NCBI GenBank assembly: GCA_965203855.1 | Contig: CBDBDN010000005.1 | Span: 620,001-684,000, forward strand | Length of the DNA: 64,000 bases | Source of the DNA: Bin87 sp965203855 | GTDB taxonomy: Bacteria > Chloroflexota > Dehalococcoidia > Lucifugimonadales > UBA3495 | Direction: 5' to 3' | In this document: piece after piece, positions 25,687 through 34,488 of the stretch | Layout: each line of letters begins with the position of its first letter | Position numbering within the stretch: position 1 is the stretch's first letter | Translations under genes and position numbers: made by a program | The notes under the pieces: model-generated | Told to the model about the DNA's origin: nothing | Seen by the model: only the letters and a program-made list of their open reading frames with translations | The model's database searches: none

Positions 25687-26179
25687 ACGCCGGCGCTGCG
25701 TCCGCCCGCAACGCTTGCGCGGCGTGTTCTAAAACGGCTGCCGCCCGCGCCGCATCCATTTCATACCATTCGTCAAACTCCGCCAGCGTACACCCGGACG
25801 CCAGGTTGTCGTACAGGGCATACACCGCCAAGCGGGTGTTTTTGAACACCCAGGCCCCGCCAAGACGGCCCGCAGCCTGCTCAACCTCAGGGCAAGTTGC
25901 CATGCTTTCGTTTTTCACCCCGCCCGGCGGACGGTTCGTAATGTGCATATAAGGAACGCCTTGCGGATAGTCCAGCCGGTAGTCGTGCAACTCGTCCGCT
26001 TCGCAGCGCCGCGCCGCCGCCTGCTCAATGTCCACATTGTGCCGTTCCGCAAATTCGTCCACCGTACCGCCGGCCGCCAGGCATTCGTGCAGCCAATGCA
26101 GCGGCGCTCCGCCATCTTTGAATGTCCACAGTCCGCCCGGATCCCTCTCAACCGCCGGGCAATGTTCCCAATTCGCCAT
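25670..26179 (-). CDS. DUF433 protein with two tandem DUF433 domains (antitoxin-like)
   Basis: The 169-residue protein contains two copies of the small DUF433 helix-turn-helix domain. The first is VERDPGGLWTFKDGGAPL...GTVDEFAERHNVD and the second is VEQAAGRLGGAWVFKNTRLA...CTLAEFDEWYEMD. DUF433 proteins are the antitoxin-like partners of DUF5615 PIN toxins and usually have one domain. The second half matches a normal partner, with ATG MATCPEVEQAAGR as a possible internal start. It is translated ahead of and overlapping the broken toxin gene. Confidence 0.82.
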   Translation of the reverse strand: MANWEHCPAVERDPGGLWTFKDGGAPLHWLHECLAAGGTVDEFAERHNVDIEQAAARRCEADELHDYRLDYPQGVPYMHITNRPPGGVKNESMATCPEVEQAAGRLGGAWVFKNTRLAVYALYDNLASGCTLAEFDEWYEMDAARAAAVLEHAAQALRADAAPAYAHSA

Positions 26180-26237
26180 TGAACCGTCTCCCGGCTGTGA
26201 TGGGCCGGGTCATATAGACGCCGGCCCCGTTGCGCCG

Positions 26238-26759
26238 CTAGTCGTCCGTTGACTCAAAGGCCAAGTTGGCGAAGCGCATAAAGATGCCGCCCCGGGGGGC
26301 CGCCAGCGGCCCGTTCAGGCACAGGCAGGCGATGACATACTGCGTCCCCGGCACGCCCGCCGTAGCGATTTCTACCCGGTGCGGCGTGTTCAGCCCGACG
26401 ATGCTGCCGTAGGCCCGGTCAATTTCGCCGTTGACCCAGACCTCGCCGTAGTTGTCAAAATTGGTCTCAAACCAGACCCGGAATCCCTCTACCGGCAGGC
26501 CGCCAACCATACTGGGCATCGTAACGGTGATGCGATACCAGGCAAAAGTAAAGCCCTCGGAAAGGCTCTGCCGGATGTTGTGGCATTCCTCCCAGCCGGA
26601 ATCGTCGTAGTCGGCCAGCCGGGGCGGAGCGGCCAGCAGCCGGGCCGTCAAGCCCTCGTTAGGTTCGCCGGGCACCAGGCCGGGCGCGACTCGCCAATGC
26701 GGCGCGCTCATTACCATCCGGCCGGGGGCAGAGTTCAGGTCAATTGCGAAGCGGGGCAT
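26238..26759 (-). CDS. Galactose-binding-like (GH2 sugar-binding type) beta-sandwich protein
   Basis: The 173-residue protein resembles the jelly-roll sugar-binding domain of glycoside hydrolase family 2 and related enzymes: DYDDSGWEE, FAWYRITVTMP, VWFETNFDNYGEVWVNGE and a closing strand. No catalytic barrel follows, so it is a binding module alone. It may be cytoplasmic, since no signal peptide is seen. An amidohydrolase gene lies upstream on the same strand, separated by a composite palindromic element. Function is not known. Confidence 0.65.
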   Translation of the reverse strand: MPRFAIDLNSAPGRMVMSAPHWRVAPGLVPGEPNEGLTARLLAAPPRLADYDDSGWEECHNIRQSLSEGFTFAWYRITVTMPSMVGGLPVEGFRVWFETNFDNYGEVWVNGEIDRAYGSIVGLNTPHRVEIATAGVPGTQYVIACLCLNGPLAAPRGGIFMRFANLAFESTDD

Positions 26760-26793
26760 AGCGGTTCTCCTTTGTGGTTGCTGCTTTTTCGCC

Positions 26794-26894
26794 CGTCATT
26801 CCGGCGCAAGCCGGAATCCATACTTTTGCAGACTCCGCTTTGCCGGCCCGGAGGCGAAACGGCATCCCGGATTCCGGTTTTCACCGGAATGACG
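26794..26894. repeat. Composite palindromic element C (101 bp)
   Basis: Two inverted copies of CGTCATTCCGGCGCAAGCCG flank about 50 bases of unrelated sequence. The outer ends CGTCATTCCGG/CCGGAATGACG match the other composite elements at 50951 and 58835, but the centre differs. Confidence 0.75.
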
Positions 26895-26994
26895 GGTATA
26901 AAGAATGGCGGGCAAATGTGGAATGACTGGCAAGCGCAAAGATGACGGGCAGATGTCAAAAGGGCCGGCGGAGATGCATCGGGTTGCGGCAATG

Positions 26995-27804
26995 CTAGCG
27001 GAACTGCCACAGGCCGGCCGCCGTGCCGCCGAACACCGCATCCCGCTCTGCCGCGCTGGGGTACGGCACCAGTTCCATCGGAAAGCGCAGGGCGTTGCGG
27101 TAGCCCTCCCGGTTGGCTGCCGGCGGGAAGTCGCTGCCCCACATCAGCCGCGCGCCGCCGAAAGCCTCCACCGCCATCTCAATCAATGGCGGTATGTTGT
27201 CAAAGGGTATGGGCTGGCGGAAAGGCATCGGACGCGGGCAGAATTCGCCCAGTCCGGGGACTTTCATATAGACATTGGGGTACTGCGACAGCGCCAGCGC
27301 CCGCCGGTAGGTATCCATCGGGATTTCTTTGTCGGCGCGGCCCGGCCCGAAGTAGGCGCCCACGCCGGCCAGATGCTCCATCACTACGGTAAGGTTGGGC
27401 AGCGCCTTGATGATGTCCTCAAACTCCGGGGCGGCGTACTGCTCTACCGTCCCCATCACGCTGGCGATGACGCCGAGCTCGGCGCACTTGCGCCACAGCG
27501 CCAGGGGGTCGGCGCCGGCGGCGCGCCAGGCGCAGTTGAACCGCAGGCCGTCCACGCCCTGGTCGTGCAGCTCGGCTACCCGGTCGGCAGCGTCCGGCTC
27601 CGTATGGTCCACGATGCCGATGACGGCGAACCGGCCGGGAAACCGCTTGACAGCTTCCACCAGATAAGAGTTGTCAAACACGCCGAAAAACTGGGTCAGC
27701 ACGGCCTGGTCAACGCCGGCGCGCTCCATTTCATCCAGCAGGATTTCCACCGGTTCAAACCAGTAAGGCGAAGCATGGCAATGGGTGTCAATGACGGGGG
27801 GCAT
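26995..27804 (-). CDS. Amidohydrolase 2 (TIM-barrel) family protein
   Basis: The 269-residue protein begins MPPVIDTHCHASPYW (HxH metal motif) and ends near LMWGSDFPPAANREG, where the conserved barrel-end Asp lies. GLRFNCAW and VVMEHLAG strands are in between. This is the amidohydrolase_2 (PF04909) type, which includes decarboxylases and lactonases acting on aromatic or sugar acids. The substrate is unknown. It is probably upstream of the sugar-binding-domain gene on one transcript. Confidence 0.85.
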   Translation of the reverse strand: MPPVIDTHCHASPYWFEPVEILLDEMERAGVDQAVLTQFFGVFDNSYLVEAVKRFPGRFAVIGIVDHTEPDAADRVAELHDQGVDGLRFNCAWRAAGADPLALWRKCAELGVIASVMGTVEQYAAPEFEDIIKALPNLTVVMEHLAGVGAYFGPGRADKEIPMDTYRRALALSQYPNVYMKVPGLGEFCPRPMPFRQPIPFDNIPPLIEMAVEAFGGARLMWGSDFPPAANREGYRNALRFPMELVPYPSAAERDAVFGGTAAGLWQFR

Positions 27805-28122
27805 AGCGGTGTAGCTCCTTGTGATGCGGTTCCGGGCCGGAAAACGGGCATGGATGAACCGGGATTAACCGGGATTGAATTGACGGGATTATAGCAAAGG
27901 ATGGCGCATTCGGTTATGATGCGAACATCGCATTGGCATGGCAGCTATGGCATGGCAGCCATCGGAACGCCGGCGGGGATTTGGCGCGGCAGACCCGGCA
28001 TTTTGGGGCGCAGAGCAGTTGGCGCATTCGGGCCGGAATGTAGTATAATGCCGGCCAGTATTTTGGCGGCGGCCTGAAAAATCGTTCATTTCGTTCCGGC
28101 GCAACTTGGAGTGGGTGAGAGA
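27805..28122. other. Divergent intergenic region
   Basis: 318 bases between divergent genes, without a coding frame. It holds the promoter at 28019-28049 for the radical SAM operon. The repeated GCATGGCAGC(T/C)AT at 27936-27962 is a short direct repeat that could bind a regulator. Confidence 0.5.
28019..28049 (+). promoter_or_regulatory. Promoter of the radical SAM-fabF-recJ operon
   Basis: TTGGCG and TATAAT, 19 bases apart, are 74 bases upstream of ATG 28123. Confidence 0.5.
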
Positions 28123-29970
28123 ATGAGTGCAATCCAACTGCTCAACGAAAAGTATGACGGTACGCCGGCTGCGGTCTCGCCGGTGTCCATCCAACCCCGG
28201 GGCGACCGGACGCGGCGGGTGATGATGGTGCAGCCGGCCTCGGCCGGCGGCAACTTTGAGTATATCGCCATCCCGCGCCAGGGGATGCTGTTCCTGTCCG
28301 GCGCGCTGGCGCAGTGGGACGGCCCCTATGTGTACGAGCGGGACATCTGGTTTGAGGACCGGCTGGGGCGTATGGACCCGGACGCCGATCTGGACGGCGC
28401 TGATGTGCTGATGATTACGTCGCTCATCAACGAAACGCCCCGCGCTTATGAAATCGCGCGGCAAGCCCGGCAGTTCCATCCCAACCTGGTCATCCTGGGC
28501 GGCGGCCCGCAGATGAGTCCGCTGCCGGAGGAAGCCATCGCGCAGGGCGGCTTTGACGCCATCGTGAACCGGGAGGGCGAGGACATTATCGGGCAGCTGT
28601 GCGACATCCTGCTGACCTGGCGGGATGACCGCAAGTATGCGTACCTGGAACGGGTGGCCGGCATTTCCTATATGCAAGAAGGGCATCTGGTGCAGACCCG
28701 GCGCAAGGGCCTGGTGGCGCCGGATTTCGTGGAGCTGCCCGATTTCCGTTCCATCCGCGGCCTGTCGCCGGCTACTCCGATGGCCGGCGCCGTGCTGGAA
28801 ACGGTGCGCGGCTGCACCGAAAACTGCTCTTACTGCCAGGTTATTCAGCAGTTCCTGGGCTACCGCCTGATCAGCCGGGAAACCGAGTTCAAGCGGCTGG
28901 AGCAGCTGGAAGATCTGGCGGCGGACGGGCTGATCCATACCGGGCGCAACGGCAAGTTCAATGTCTTTATCTCCGATGACCTGCACACGCCGCCGCTGCG
29001 GGCCGTCAAGTTCCGCAACGAGCGGCTGGAACGGCTGCAAGGCTGGAAAGGCCGCACCGATGCGATGAATATGATCTGCCAGGCGCGGGCCGAAATCGGG
29101 CAGGACGACGAGTTGGCCGATGCGCTGCTGGACGCCAATGTCAAGATGCTGTATCTGGGCGTGGAATCCAACAATGCCGAAAGCCTGGCGGCCGTCCGCA
29201 AGCGGCAGGAACCGGGCCAGATGGAGCGCGACCTGGTGCATCTCAACGAAAAAGGGTTCTCGGTAGTCGCAATGACCATCATCGGGCTGCCCTACGACAC
29301 TGAGGAGTCCATCATGACTCTGGCGGACTGGGTTACGCAGCACAGCCGCTACCAGACGGCGAACCTGCTGACGCCGCTGCCGGCTACCTCCAACTGGAGC
29401 CTCAAGCCGCTGAACGCCGCCGGCGAACCCCTGCAAGAGGGCGAAATGCGCCCCTACGAACTTTACACCGGGCGGCAGTTCGTCCACGAGGATGAACGGT
29501 GGACGATGGCCGAAAGCCGCGACCTGTTTGACCGCTACAACGCCAAGCTCACTTCCATTGACACCCTGTACGGACGGCTGTTCCGTATGCTGGGCAGCTA
29601 CCGGATGCGGCAGGCGCGCAGCGTGCAGGACTTGTCGGAAACCGCCGATACGATGCGGGACTGGTCGCAGCAGGTGCAGCAGGCGGGCAAGGAATTTGGC
29701 GAAAACCTGCATCAGCGGGTTACCGAGCTGTCGGATACCTTCCGCACGATGGGGCAGCCGCTTTCCAATGCCCGCGCCGAGTTTGTGGACAGCCTGCGTA
29801 CCCATATCAACGAAGCCGCCGATTCGCTGCGGAATTACGCGGAGCGGGCCGACGCCGGCAGCAAGGATGTCGCGGCCGGCCTGGCGGTGCGCGTCGGCGA
29901 AATTACGGAACTGCTCCACACCGCGCTGGACTCGGCGACCCCCCGCCGCAAGTCCAACCGGGCCGGCTAA
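28123..29970 (+). CDS. B12-binding-domain radical SAM protein with C-terminal helical tail
   Basis: The 615-residue protein has a cobalamin-binding-like Rossmann region (about 35-200; VMMVQPAS, LGGGPQMSPLPEEA). The radical SAM cluster motif CTENCSYC follows at about 231-238 with GVESNN and IIGLPYDTEE strands. The last ~120 residues are a charged amphipathic helical tail (VQDLSETADTMRDWSQQVQQ...) not normally found in this family. Such enzymes do methylations or ring rearrangements, but the substrate is unknown. fabF starts 5 bases after the stop, so the two are almost certainly cotranslated, which may link it to lipid or polyketide modification. Confidence 0.87.
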   Translation: MSAIQLLNEKYDGTPAAVSPVSIQPRGDRTRRVMMVQPASAGGNFEYIAIPRQGMLFLSGALAQWDGPYVYERDIWFEDRLGRMDPDADLDGADVLMITSLINETPRAYEIARQARQFHPNLVILGGGPQMSPLPEEAIAQGGFDAIVNREGEDIIGQLCDILLTWRDDRKYAYLERVAGISYMQEGHLVQTRRKGLVAPDFVELPDFRSIRGLSPATPMAGAVLETVRGCTENCSYCQVIQQFLGYRLISRETEFKRLEQLEDLAADGLIHTGRNGKFNVFISDDLHTPPLRAVKFRNERLERLQGWKGRTDAMNMICQARAEIGQDDELADALLDANVKMLYLGVESNNAESLAAVRKRQEPGQMERDLVHLNEKGFSVVAMTIIGLPYDTEESIMTLADWVTQHSRYQTANLLTPLPATSNWSLKPLNAAGEPLQEGEMRPYELYTGRQFVHEDERWTMAESRDLFDRYNAKLTSIDTLYGRLFRMLGSYRMRQARSVQDLSETADTMRDWSQQVQQAGKEFGENLHQRVTELSDTFRTMGQPLSNARAEFVDSLRTHINEAADSLRNYAERADAGSKDVAAGLAVRVGEITELLHTALDSATPRRKSNRAG

Positions 29971-29975
29971 CCGCT

Positions 29976-31247
29976 ATGCCGGGCAATGACGCCGTCGGGC
30001 GTCGGGTGGCGGTAACGGGCTTGGGAATGGTCAGCCCGCTGGGGCTGAATACAGCCGACAGCTGGACGGGCATCGCCGGCGGCCAGTCCGGCATCAACCC
30101 GATTACCGCCTTTGACGCCCGCGCTTTTGACACTCGTTTCGCCGCCGAAGTCAAAGGCTTTGATGCGGAGAATTATCTGGACCGCAAGGAAGCGCGCCGG
30201 ATGGATCGGTTCGCCCAATTCGCAGCGGTAGCGGCGCAGGAAGCCTGCAAGCAGGCCAACCTGGAGCCGCGCGCTATGGATCGCTATACCGTCCATGTGG
30301 TAATCGGCAGCGGCATCGGGGGCATCACCACGCTTACCGAACAGCACCGGGTGCTGCTGAACCGGGGGCCGCGCCGGGTTACGCCGTTTCTGATACCAAT
30401 GATGCTGGCCGATATGGGGTCGGCGCAGGTTTCAATGGTTACCGGAGCCATGGGCGCCAACTACTGCGTTACCTCGTCATGCAGCAGCGGCGCGGACGCC
30501 ATCGGCATCGGCTGGGATATGATACGGCACGGGCGCGCGGATGTCGTGCTGGCCGGCGGCGCCGAAGCGCCGATTACGCCGCTGGCCGTGGCCGGTTTCA
30601 ATGCGCTGCGGGCGTTATCCCGGCAGAATGACAACCCGCAGCAGGCCAGCCAGCCCTTTAACCGGCGCCGCGACGGGTTCGTGCTGGCCGAGGGCGCGGC
30701 GGTGCTGGTGCTGGAAAGCTACGAACACGCCGCGGCGCGCGGCGCAGAACCCCTAGCGGAACTGCGCGGCTACGCCGCCACCAGCGACTCGCATCATCTT
30801 ACCGAACCGAACCCTACCGGGCAGAGCGCCGCCGCCGCCGTTACGGATGCTTTGGACGCCGCCCGCATTACGGCCGGCGATGTTGACTATCTGAACGCGC
30901 ACGGCACTTCCACGCCGCTGAACGACTGGCATGAAACCAAAGCGCTGAAAGTAGCGCTGGGCGCTGACGCCTATCGCGTTCCCATCAGCAGCACTAAAAG
31001 CATGACCGGCCATCTGCTGGGCGCCGGCGGCGCGCTGGAGGCCGCTTTGTGCGTGGTTGCGCTGGGCAAGGGCCTGATGCCGCCTACCATCAACCTGGAT
31101 GACCCGGATGACGAATGCGACCTGGATTATGTGCCGCTGACGGCGCGAGAGGGCGCGCTGGACATTGTGGTGAGCAACTCTTTCGGGTTTGGCGGGCATA
31201 ATTCGGTTATCGTGATGGCGCGCCCCGACCTGGAACAGCCGGTTTGA
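29976..31247 (+). CDS. fabF: Beta-ketoacyl-ACP synthase II
   Basis: The 423-residue condensing enzyme has the Cys-His-His triad: Cys in TSSCSSGADAIG, His in NAHGTSTPLND and His in STKSMTGHLLGAG. It starts with RRVAVTGLGMVSPLG. KAS II elongates acyl-ACP with malonyl-ACP in fatty-acid synthesis. Usual FabF reads CATS/CATG around the Cys, so SSCSSGADA is somewhat different and could point to a specialised synthase (for example with the preceding radical SAM enzyme). Its stop overlaps the recJ TTG start. Confidence 0.9.
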   Translation: MPGNDAVGRRVAVTGLGMVSPLGLNTADSWTGIAGGQSGINPITAFDARAFDTRFAAEVKGFDAENYLDRKEARRMDRFAQFAAVAAQEACKQANLEPRAMDRYTVHVVIGSGIGGITTLTEQHRVLLNRGPRRVTPFLIPMMLADMGSAQVSMVTGAMGANYCVTSSCSSGADAIGIGWDMIRHGRADVVLAGGAEAPITPLAVAGFNALRALSRQNDNPQQASQPFNRRRDGFVLAEGAAVLVLESYEHAAARGAEPLAELRGYAATSDSHHLTEPNPTGQSAAAAVTDALDAARITAGDVDYLNAHGTSTPLNDWHETKALKVALGADAYRVPISSTKSMTGHLLGAGGALEAALCVVALGKGLMPPTINLDDPDDECDLDYVPLTAREGALDIVVSNSFGFGGHNSVIVMARPDLEQPV

Positions 31248-32992
31248 CGCAAACGGCGCCGGCCCCGGCGGCTGCCGCCGCATCCGATACGGGTCGCCGC
31301 CATCGGCTGCCGCCGCGCCGCTGGCTGCCGCCGCCCCGCATCGCCGGCCATCGGCTGCCCCGCGAACTGCCGCCCGTAGTAGCGCAGCTGCTGCTGGCGC
31401 GCGGCATCGGCGACAACGCTGCGCTGCGCCGGTTCCTGCATCCTGACGGCGTGCCTTACGACCCGCGGCGCCTGGCCGGGATGGACGACGCCATACCCCG
31501 CCTGTCCGCCGCCGCGCGCGCCGGCGAAACCGTGGCCGTATTCGGCGATTTTGATGTGGACGGCATCACCGGAACCGCTATCCTGGCCGAAACCCTGCAA
31601 CGGCTGGGCTGCCGCGTCATTCCCGACTTGCCCGACCCGGTGGCAGAGGGGCATGGGCTGTCCGCCGCCGCGGTAGAGCGGCTTACGGCGCAAGGCGCTG
31701 CGCTGATTGTTACGGTGGACTGCGGCATCAGCAACGCCGCCGAAGTTGCCCTGGCTACCCGCCGGGGCGCCGAAGTTATCATTACCGACCATCATTCGCC
31801 GCCGCCGCAGCGCCCGGATGCAGTGGCTATCGTCAACCCGCGTATGGACGGCAACGAGTACCCTTGGCCGGAGCTGTGCGGCGCGGGCATTGCCTACAAG
31901 TTGGCGTCCGGCCTGCTGGAATGCGCCGGCGCCGGCGGCATCACAGGCAACTCGCTGCTGGAACTGGCGGCGTTGGGAACGATTGCGGACCTGGTGCCGC
32001 TGCGGGATGAAAACCGCTATATTGTACAGCAGGGATTGGCGGCGCTGCCGGCAACGCGGCGTCCCGGCCTGCGCGAGCTGCTGCGCCGCTGCCGGCTGGA
32101 CCGCAGCGATACGATTCGCGCCGAGCAGATTGCTTTCCAGATTGCGCCTCGTCTCAACGCCGCCGGCCGGATGGCGCATCCCATAACCTCGCTGAACCTG
32201 CTGCTAACCGAAAATCCGGCAGAGGGGGAACGGCTGGCGGCGCAGCTGGAAAGCTACAACGACCGGCGGCGCACGCTGACCGCCCAGGCCAGCGCCGTCG
32301 CCGTTGAGCAGACCCTGGCGCTGCCGGCCGTGCCCAGCATCATCGTTTCGCACGATGCCAGCTATACGCCGGGCATCAACGGGCTGATTGCCGGACGGCT
32401 GGCCGAGCATTTCAACCGGCCGGCGGTAGCATTGGCAACTGCGGACGCCGGGCATCTGGTAGCCAGCGCGCGCAGCCCTAACGGGTTTAATCTGATTGAG
32501 GCGATTACGCAGTGCGGCGATCTATTGACGCGCTACGGCGGGCACCGCGCGGCGGCGGGATTTACCGTTGCCAACGCTAACTATCCCGCCGTCAAGGCGC
32601 GGCTGGAGTCAATCGCCAGCGCGGCAATGGGCCTGTTTGCGCCGGAACCGACGCTGGAAATCCACGCCGAAGGCCGCCTGGACGAAGTGCTGTCGCCGGC
32701 AGTAACCCAATGGCGCAGCAGTCTGGAGCCTTTCGGCAAGGACAATCCCGCCCCCGTCTTTCTAACCCGCCGCCTGCCGGTGCAGAGCGCCGAGCGCGTC
32801 GGCGCCAACGGGCAGCATCTGAAATTGCGGGTCAAAAGCGGCGAACACAGCGTAGATGCGCTATGGTGGAACTACCCGGAGGAATGGGGCGGCCATACGC
32901 TGGTTGACTTGGCCTATCAGCCCACGCCCGACCGCTTTCAGGGCGCAGATCGCGTCTATCTGCGGATTGAGGATTTCCGCCCGGCGGTATAG
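31244..32992 (+). CDS. recJ: Single-stranded-DNA-specific exonuclease RecJ
   Basis: The 582-residue DHH phosphoesterase has GDFDVDGITGTAIL, VTVDCGISN, IITDHHSPPP (DHH) and the DHHA1 part GHRAAAGFT. RecJ digests single-stranded DNA 5' to 3' in recombination and repair. The first ~35 residues are Ala/Pro/Arg-rich. TTG 31244 overlaps the fabF stop (TTGACG), so translation is coupled. The frame has no better start nearby. Length fits the family. Confidence 0.93.
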   Translation: MTQTAPAPAAAAASDTGRRHRLPPRRWLPPPRIAGHRLPRELPPVVAQLLLARGIGDNAALRRFLHPDGVPYDPRRLAGMDDAIPRLSAAARAGETVAVFGDFDVDGITGTAILAETLQRLGCRVIPDLPDPVAEGHGLSAAAVERLTAQGAALIVTVDCGISNAAEVALATRRGAEVIITDHHSPPPQRPDAVAIVNPRMDGNEYPWPELCGAGIAYKLASGLLECAGAGGITGNSLLELAALGTIADLVPLRDENRYIVQQGLAALPATRRPGLRELLRRCRLDRSDTIRAEQIAFQIAPRLNAAGRMAHPITSLNLLLTENPAEGERLAAQLESYNDRRRTLTAQASAVAVEQTLALPAVPSIIVSHDASYTPGINGLIAGRLAEHFNRPAVALATADAGHLVASARSPNGFNLIEAITQCGDLLTRYGGHRAAAGFTVANANYPAVKARLESIASAAMGLFAPEPTLEIHAEGRLDEVLSPAVTQWRSSLEPFGKDNPAPVFLTRRLPVQSAERVGANGQHLKLRVKSGEHSVDALWWNYPEEWGGHTLVDLAYQPTPDRFQGADRVYLRIEDFRPAV

Positions 32993-33026
32993 GATTGCGG
33001 CAGTACTACGACGATGGAGAGTCTCT

Positions 33027-33620
33027 ATGATGCAGCCCGCAGCAACCAAACCCCGCACCCGGTCCCGGCTAACCAATGCGGACTATCTGGCGCAAACGCC
33101 GCCGTCTCACCGCGGCCGGCGCTACCAACTCATCAACGGAGAACTGATTGAAATGGCCGGCGCTACTCTGGCACACCAGATTTTCCTGACGCGGTTGGGG
33201 GGGCAGCTGATGCAGCAGCTAGATGCGCTTGACGGCGGCGAAATCCTTGTTGCCCCTTACGACGCGCATATCGACCAGTTCAATACTTACCAGCCCGACT
33301 TGCTGTTCGTGTCCAACGCCCGCCGGCAAATCCTGCAACGCGCCGGGGCCTACGGGACGCCGGATGTAGTCGTTGAGATACTCTCCGAATCCACCCGGCG
33401 GCGCGACCTAAACGAAAAGCTGCCCGTCTATCTCGCCGCCGGCGTGGGGGAAGTGGTAGTCGTTGACCTGGACGACCGGACGGCGGCGGTCTATACCGGC
33501 GCCGGCGGCGCAATTGCGCCAGTACGGGTATTCGGAGCGAATGATGCGCTGACGCTGGACGGAATGCCCGGCGTATCGGTTCCGCTGGGGCCGATTTTTG
33601 CGCGGGCGTCGTTGGGCTAG
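33027..33620 (+). CDS. Uma2 family (DUF820) PD-(D/E)xK protein, copy 1
   Basis: The 197-residue protein belongs to the Uma2/DUF820 family of predicted nucleases. It has the family core YQLINGELIEM, PDLLFVSN and PDVVVEILSESTRRRDLNEK, which carry the D...ExS/K acidic centre. These proteins are common in cyanobacteria and Chloroflexi, often as large paralogous sets; their role is unknown. It is followed at once by a second copy nearly identical in the C-terminal two-thirds. The N-terminal third differs between the copies (for example TLAHQIFLTRLGG versus NDPHQVFALRLGS), which suggests recombination. Confidence 0.88.
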   Translation: MMQPAATKPRTRSRLTNADYLAQTPPSHRGRRYQLINGELIEMAGATLAHQIFLTRLGGQLMQQLDALDGGEILVAPYDAHIDQFNTYQPDLLFVSNARRQILQRAGAYGTPDVVVEILSESTRRRDLNEKLPVYLAAGVGEVVVVDLDDRTAAVYTGAGGAIAPVRVFGANDALTLDGMPGVSVPLGPIFARASLG

Positions 33621-33679
33621 GCCGGCCGGCGCCGACGGTATAGCATTGCCGCAAACTATGATGACGATGGAGAGGCTCT

Positions 33680-34270
33680 ATGATGCAGCCCGCAGCAACC
33701 CAACCCCGCGTCCGCACCCGGCTAACCAATGCGGACTATCTGGCGCAAACGCCGCCGTCTCACCGCGGCCGGCGCTACCAACTCATCAACGGAGAACTGA
33801 TTGAAATGGCCGGCCCCAACGACCCGCACCAAGTTTTTGCGCTCCGGTTGGGGTCCGCTCTGATGATACAGTCCGATGACTTGGGCATCGGAGAAATCCG
33901 CATTGCCCCTTACGACGCGCATATCGACCAGTTCAATACCTACCAGCCCGACTTGCTGTTCGTGTCCAACGCCCGCCGGCAAATCTTGCAACGCGCCGGG
34001 GCCTACGGGACGCCGGATGTAGTCGTTGAGATACTCTCCGAATCCACCCGGCGGCGCGACCTAAACGAAAAGCTGCCCGTCTATCTCGCCGCCGGCGTGG
34101 GGGAAGTGGTAGTCGTTGACCTGGACGACCGGACGGCGGCGGTCTATACCGGCGCCGGCGGCGCAATTGCGCCAGTACGGGTATTCGGAGCGAATGATGC
34201 GCTGACGCTGGACGGAATGCCCGGCGTATCGGTTCCGCTGGGGCCGATTTTCGCGCGGGCGTTGGGCTAG
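33680..34270 (+). CDS. Uma2 family (DUF820) protein, copy 2
   Basis: The 196-residue paralogue of the preceding gene has the same core (PDLLFVSN, VVVEILSESTRRRDLNEK) and an identical C-terminal part ending PLGPIFARALG. It differs mainly at residues ~45-75. GGAGAGG before ATGATG serves as ribosome-binding site. Both copies look intact, so both may be expressed from one transcript. Confidence 0.87.
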   Translation: MMQPAATQPRVRTRLTNADYLAQTPPSHRGRRYQLINGELIEMAGPNDPHQVFALRLGSALMIQSDDLGIGEIRIAPYDAHIDQFNTYQPDLLFVSNARRQILQRAGAYGTPDVVVEILSESTRRRDLNEKLPVYLAAGVGEVVVVDLDDRTAAVYTGAGGAIAPVRVFGANDALTLDGMPGVSVPLGPIFARALG

Positions 34271-34329
34271 GCCGGCCGGCGCCGACGGTATAGCATTGCC
34301 GCAAACTATGATGACGATGGAGAGGCTCT

Positions 34330-34443
34330 ATGATGCAACCCGCAGCAACCAAACCCCGCGTCCGCACCCGGCTAACCAATGCCGACTATCTGGCGCAAAC
34401 TCCGCCGGCAAATGCACTGGCGGATACGCTGAGGAGGGTATAA
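34330..34443 (+). pseudogene. Uma2 copy 3, truncated after ~26 codons
   Basis: It begins like the other copies (MMQPAATKPRVRTRLTNADY). After LAQTPPAN it runs into unrelated sequence and stops at 34441-34443. No nuclease core remains. Confidence 0.85.
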
Positions 34444-34488
34444 GCGACCGCGCCGATTGCAAATCCAGCAATAGTAAAATGACACTTG

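Larger units (their letters stand above)
33027..34443 (+). repeat. Tandem triplication of a ~650-bp Uma2 unit (third copy truncated)
   Basis: Units start at 33027, 33680 and 34330. The spacer CTAGGCCGGCCGGCGCCGAC and the leader ATGATGACGATGGAGAGGCT repeat before copies 2 and 3. From about 33340/33990 the two full copies are almost identical. Confidence 0.9.

Noticed and set aside
27889..29919. 676-codon frame antisense to the radical SAM gene
   Set aside because: Mirror of a real gene in GC-rich codons; no domain and no start signal.
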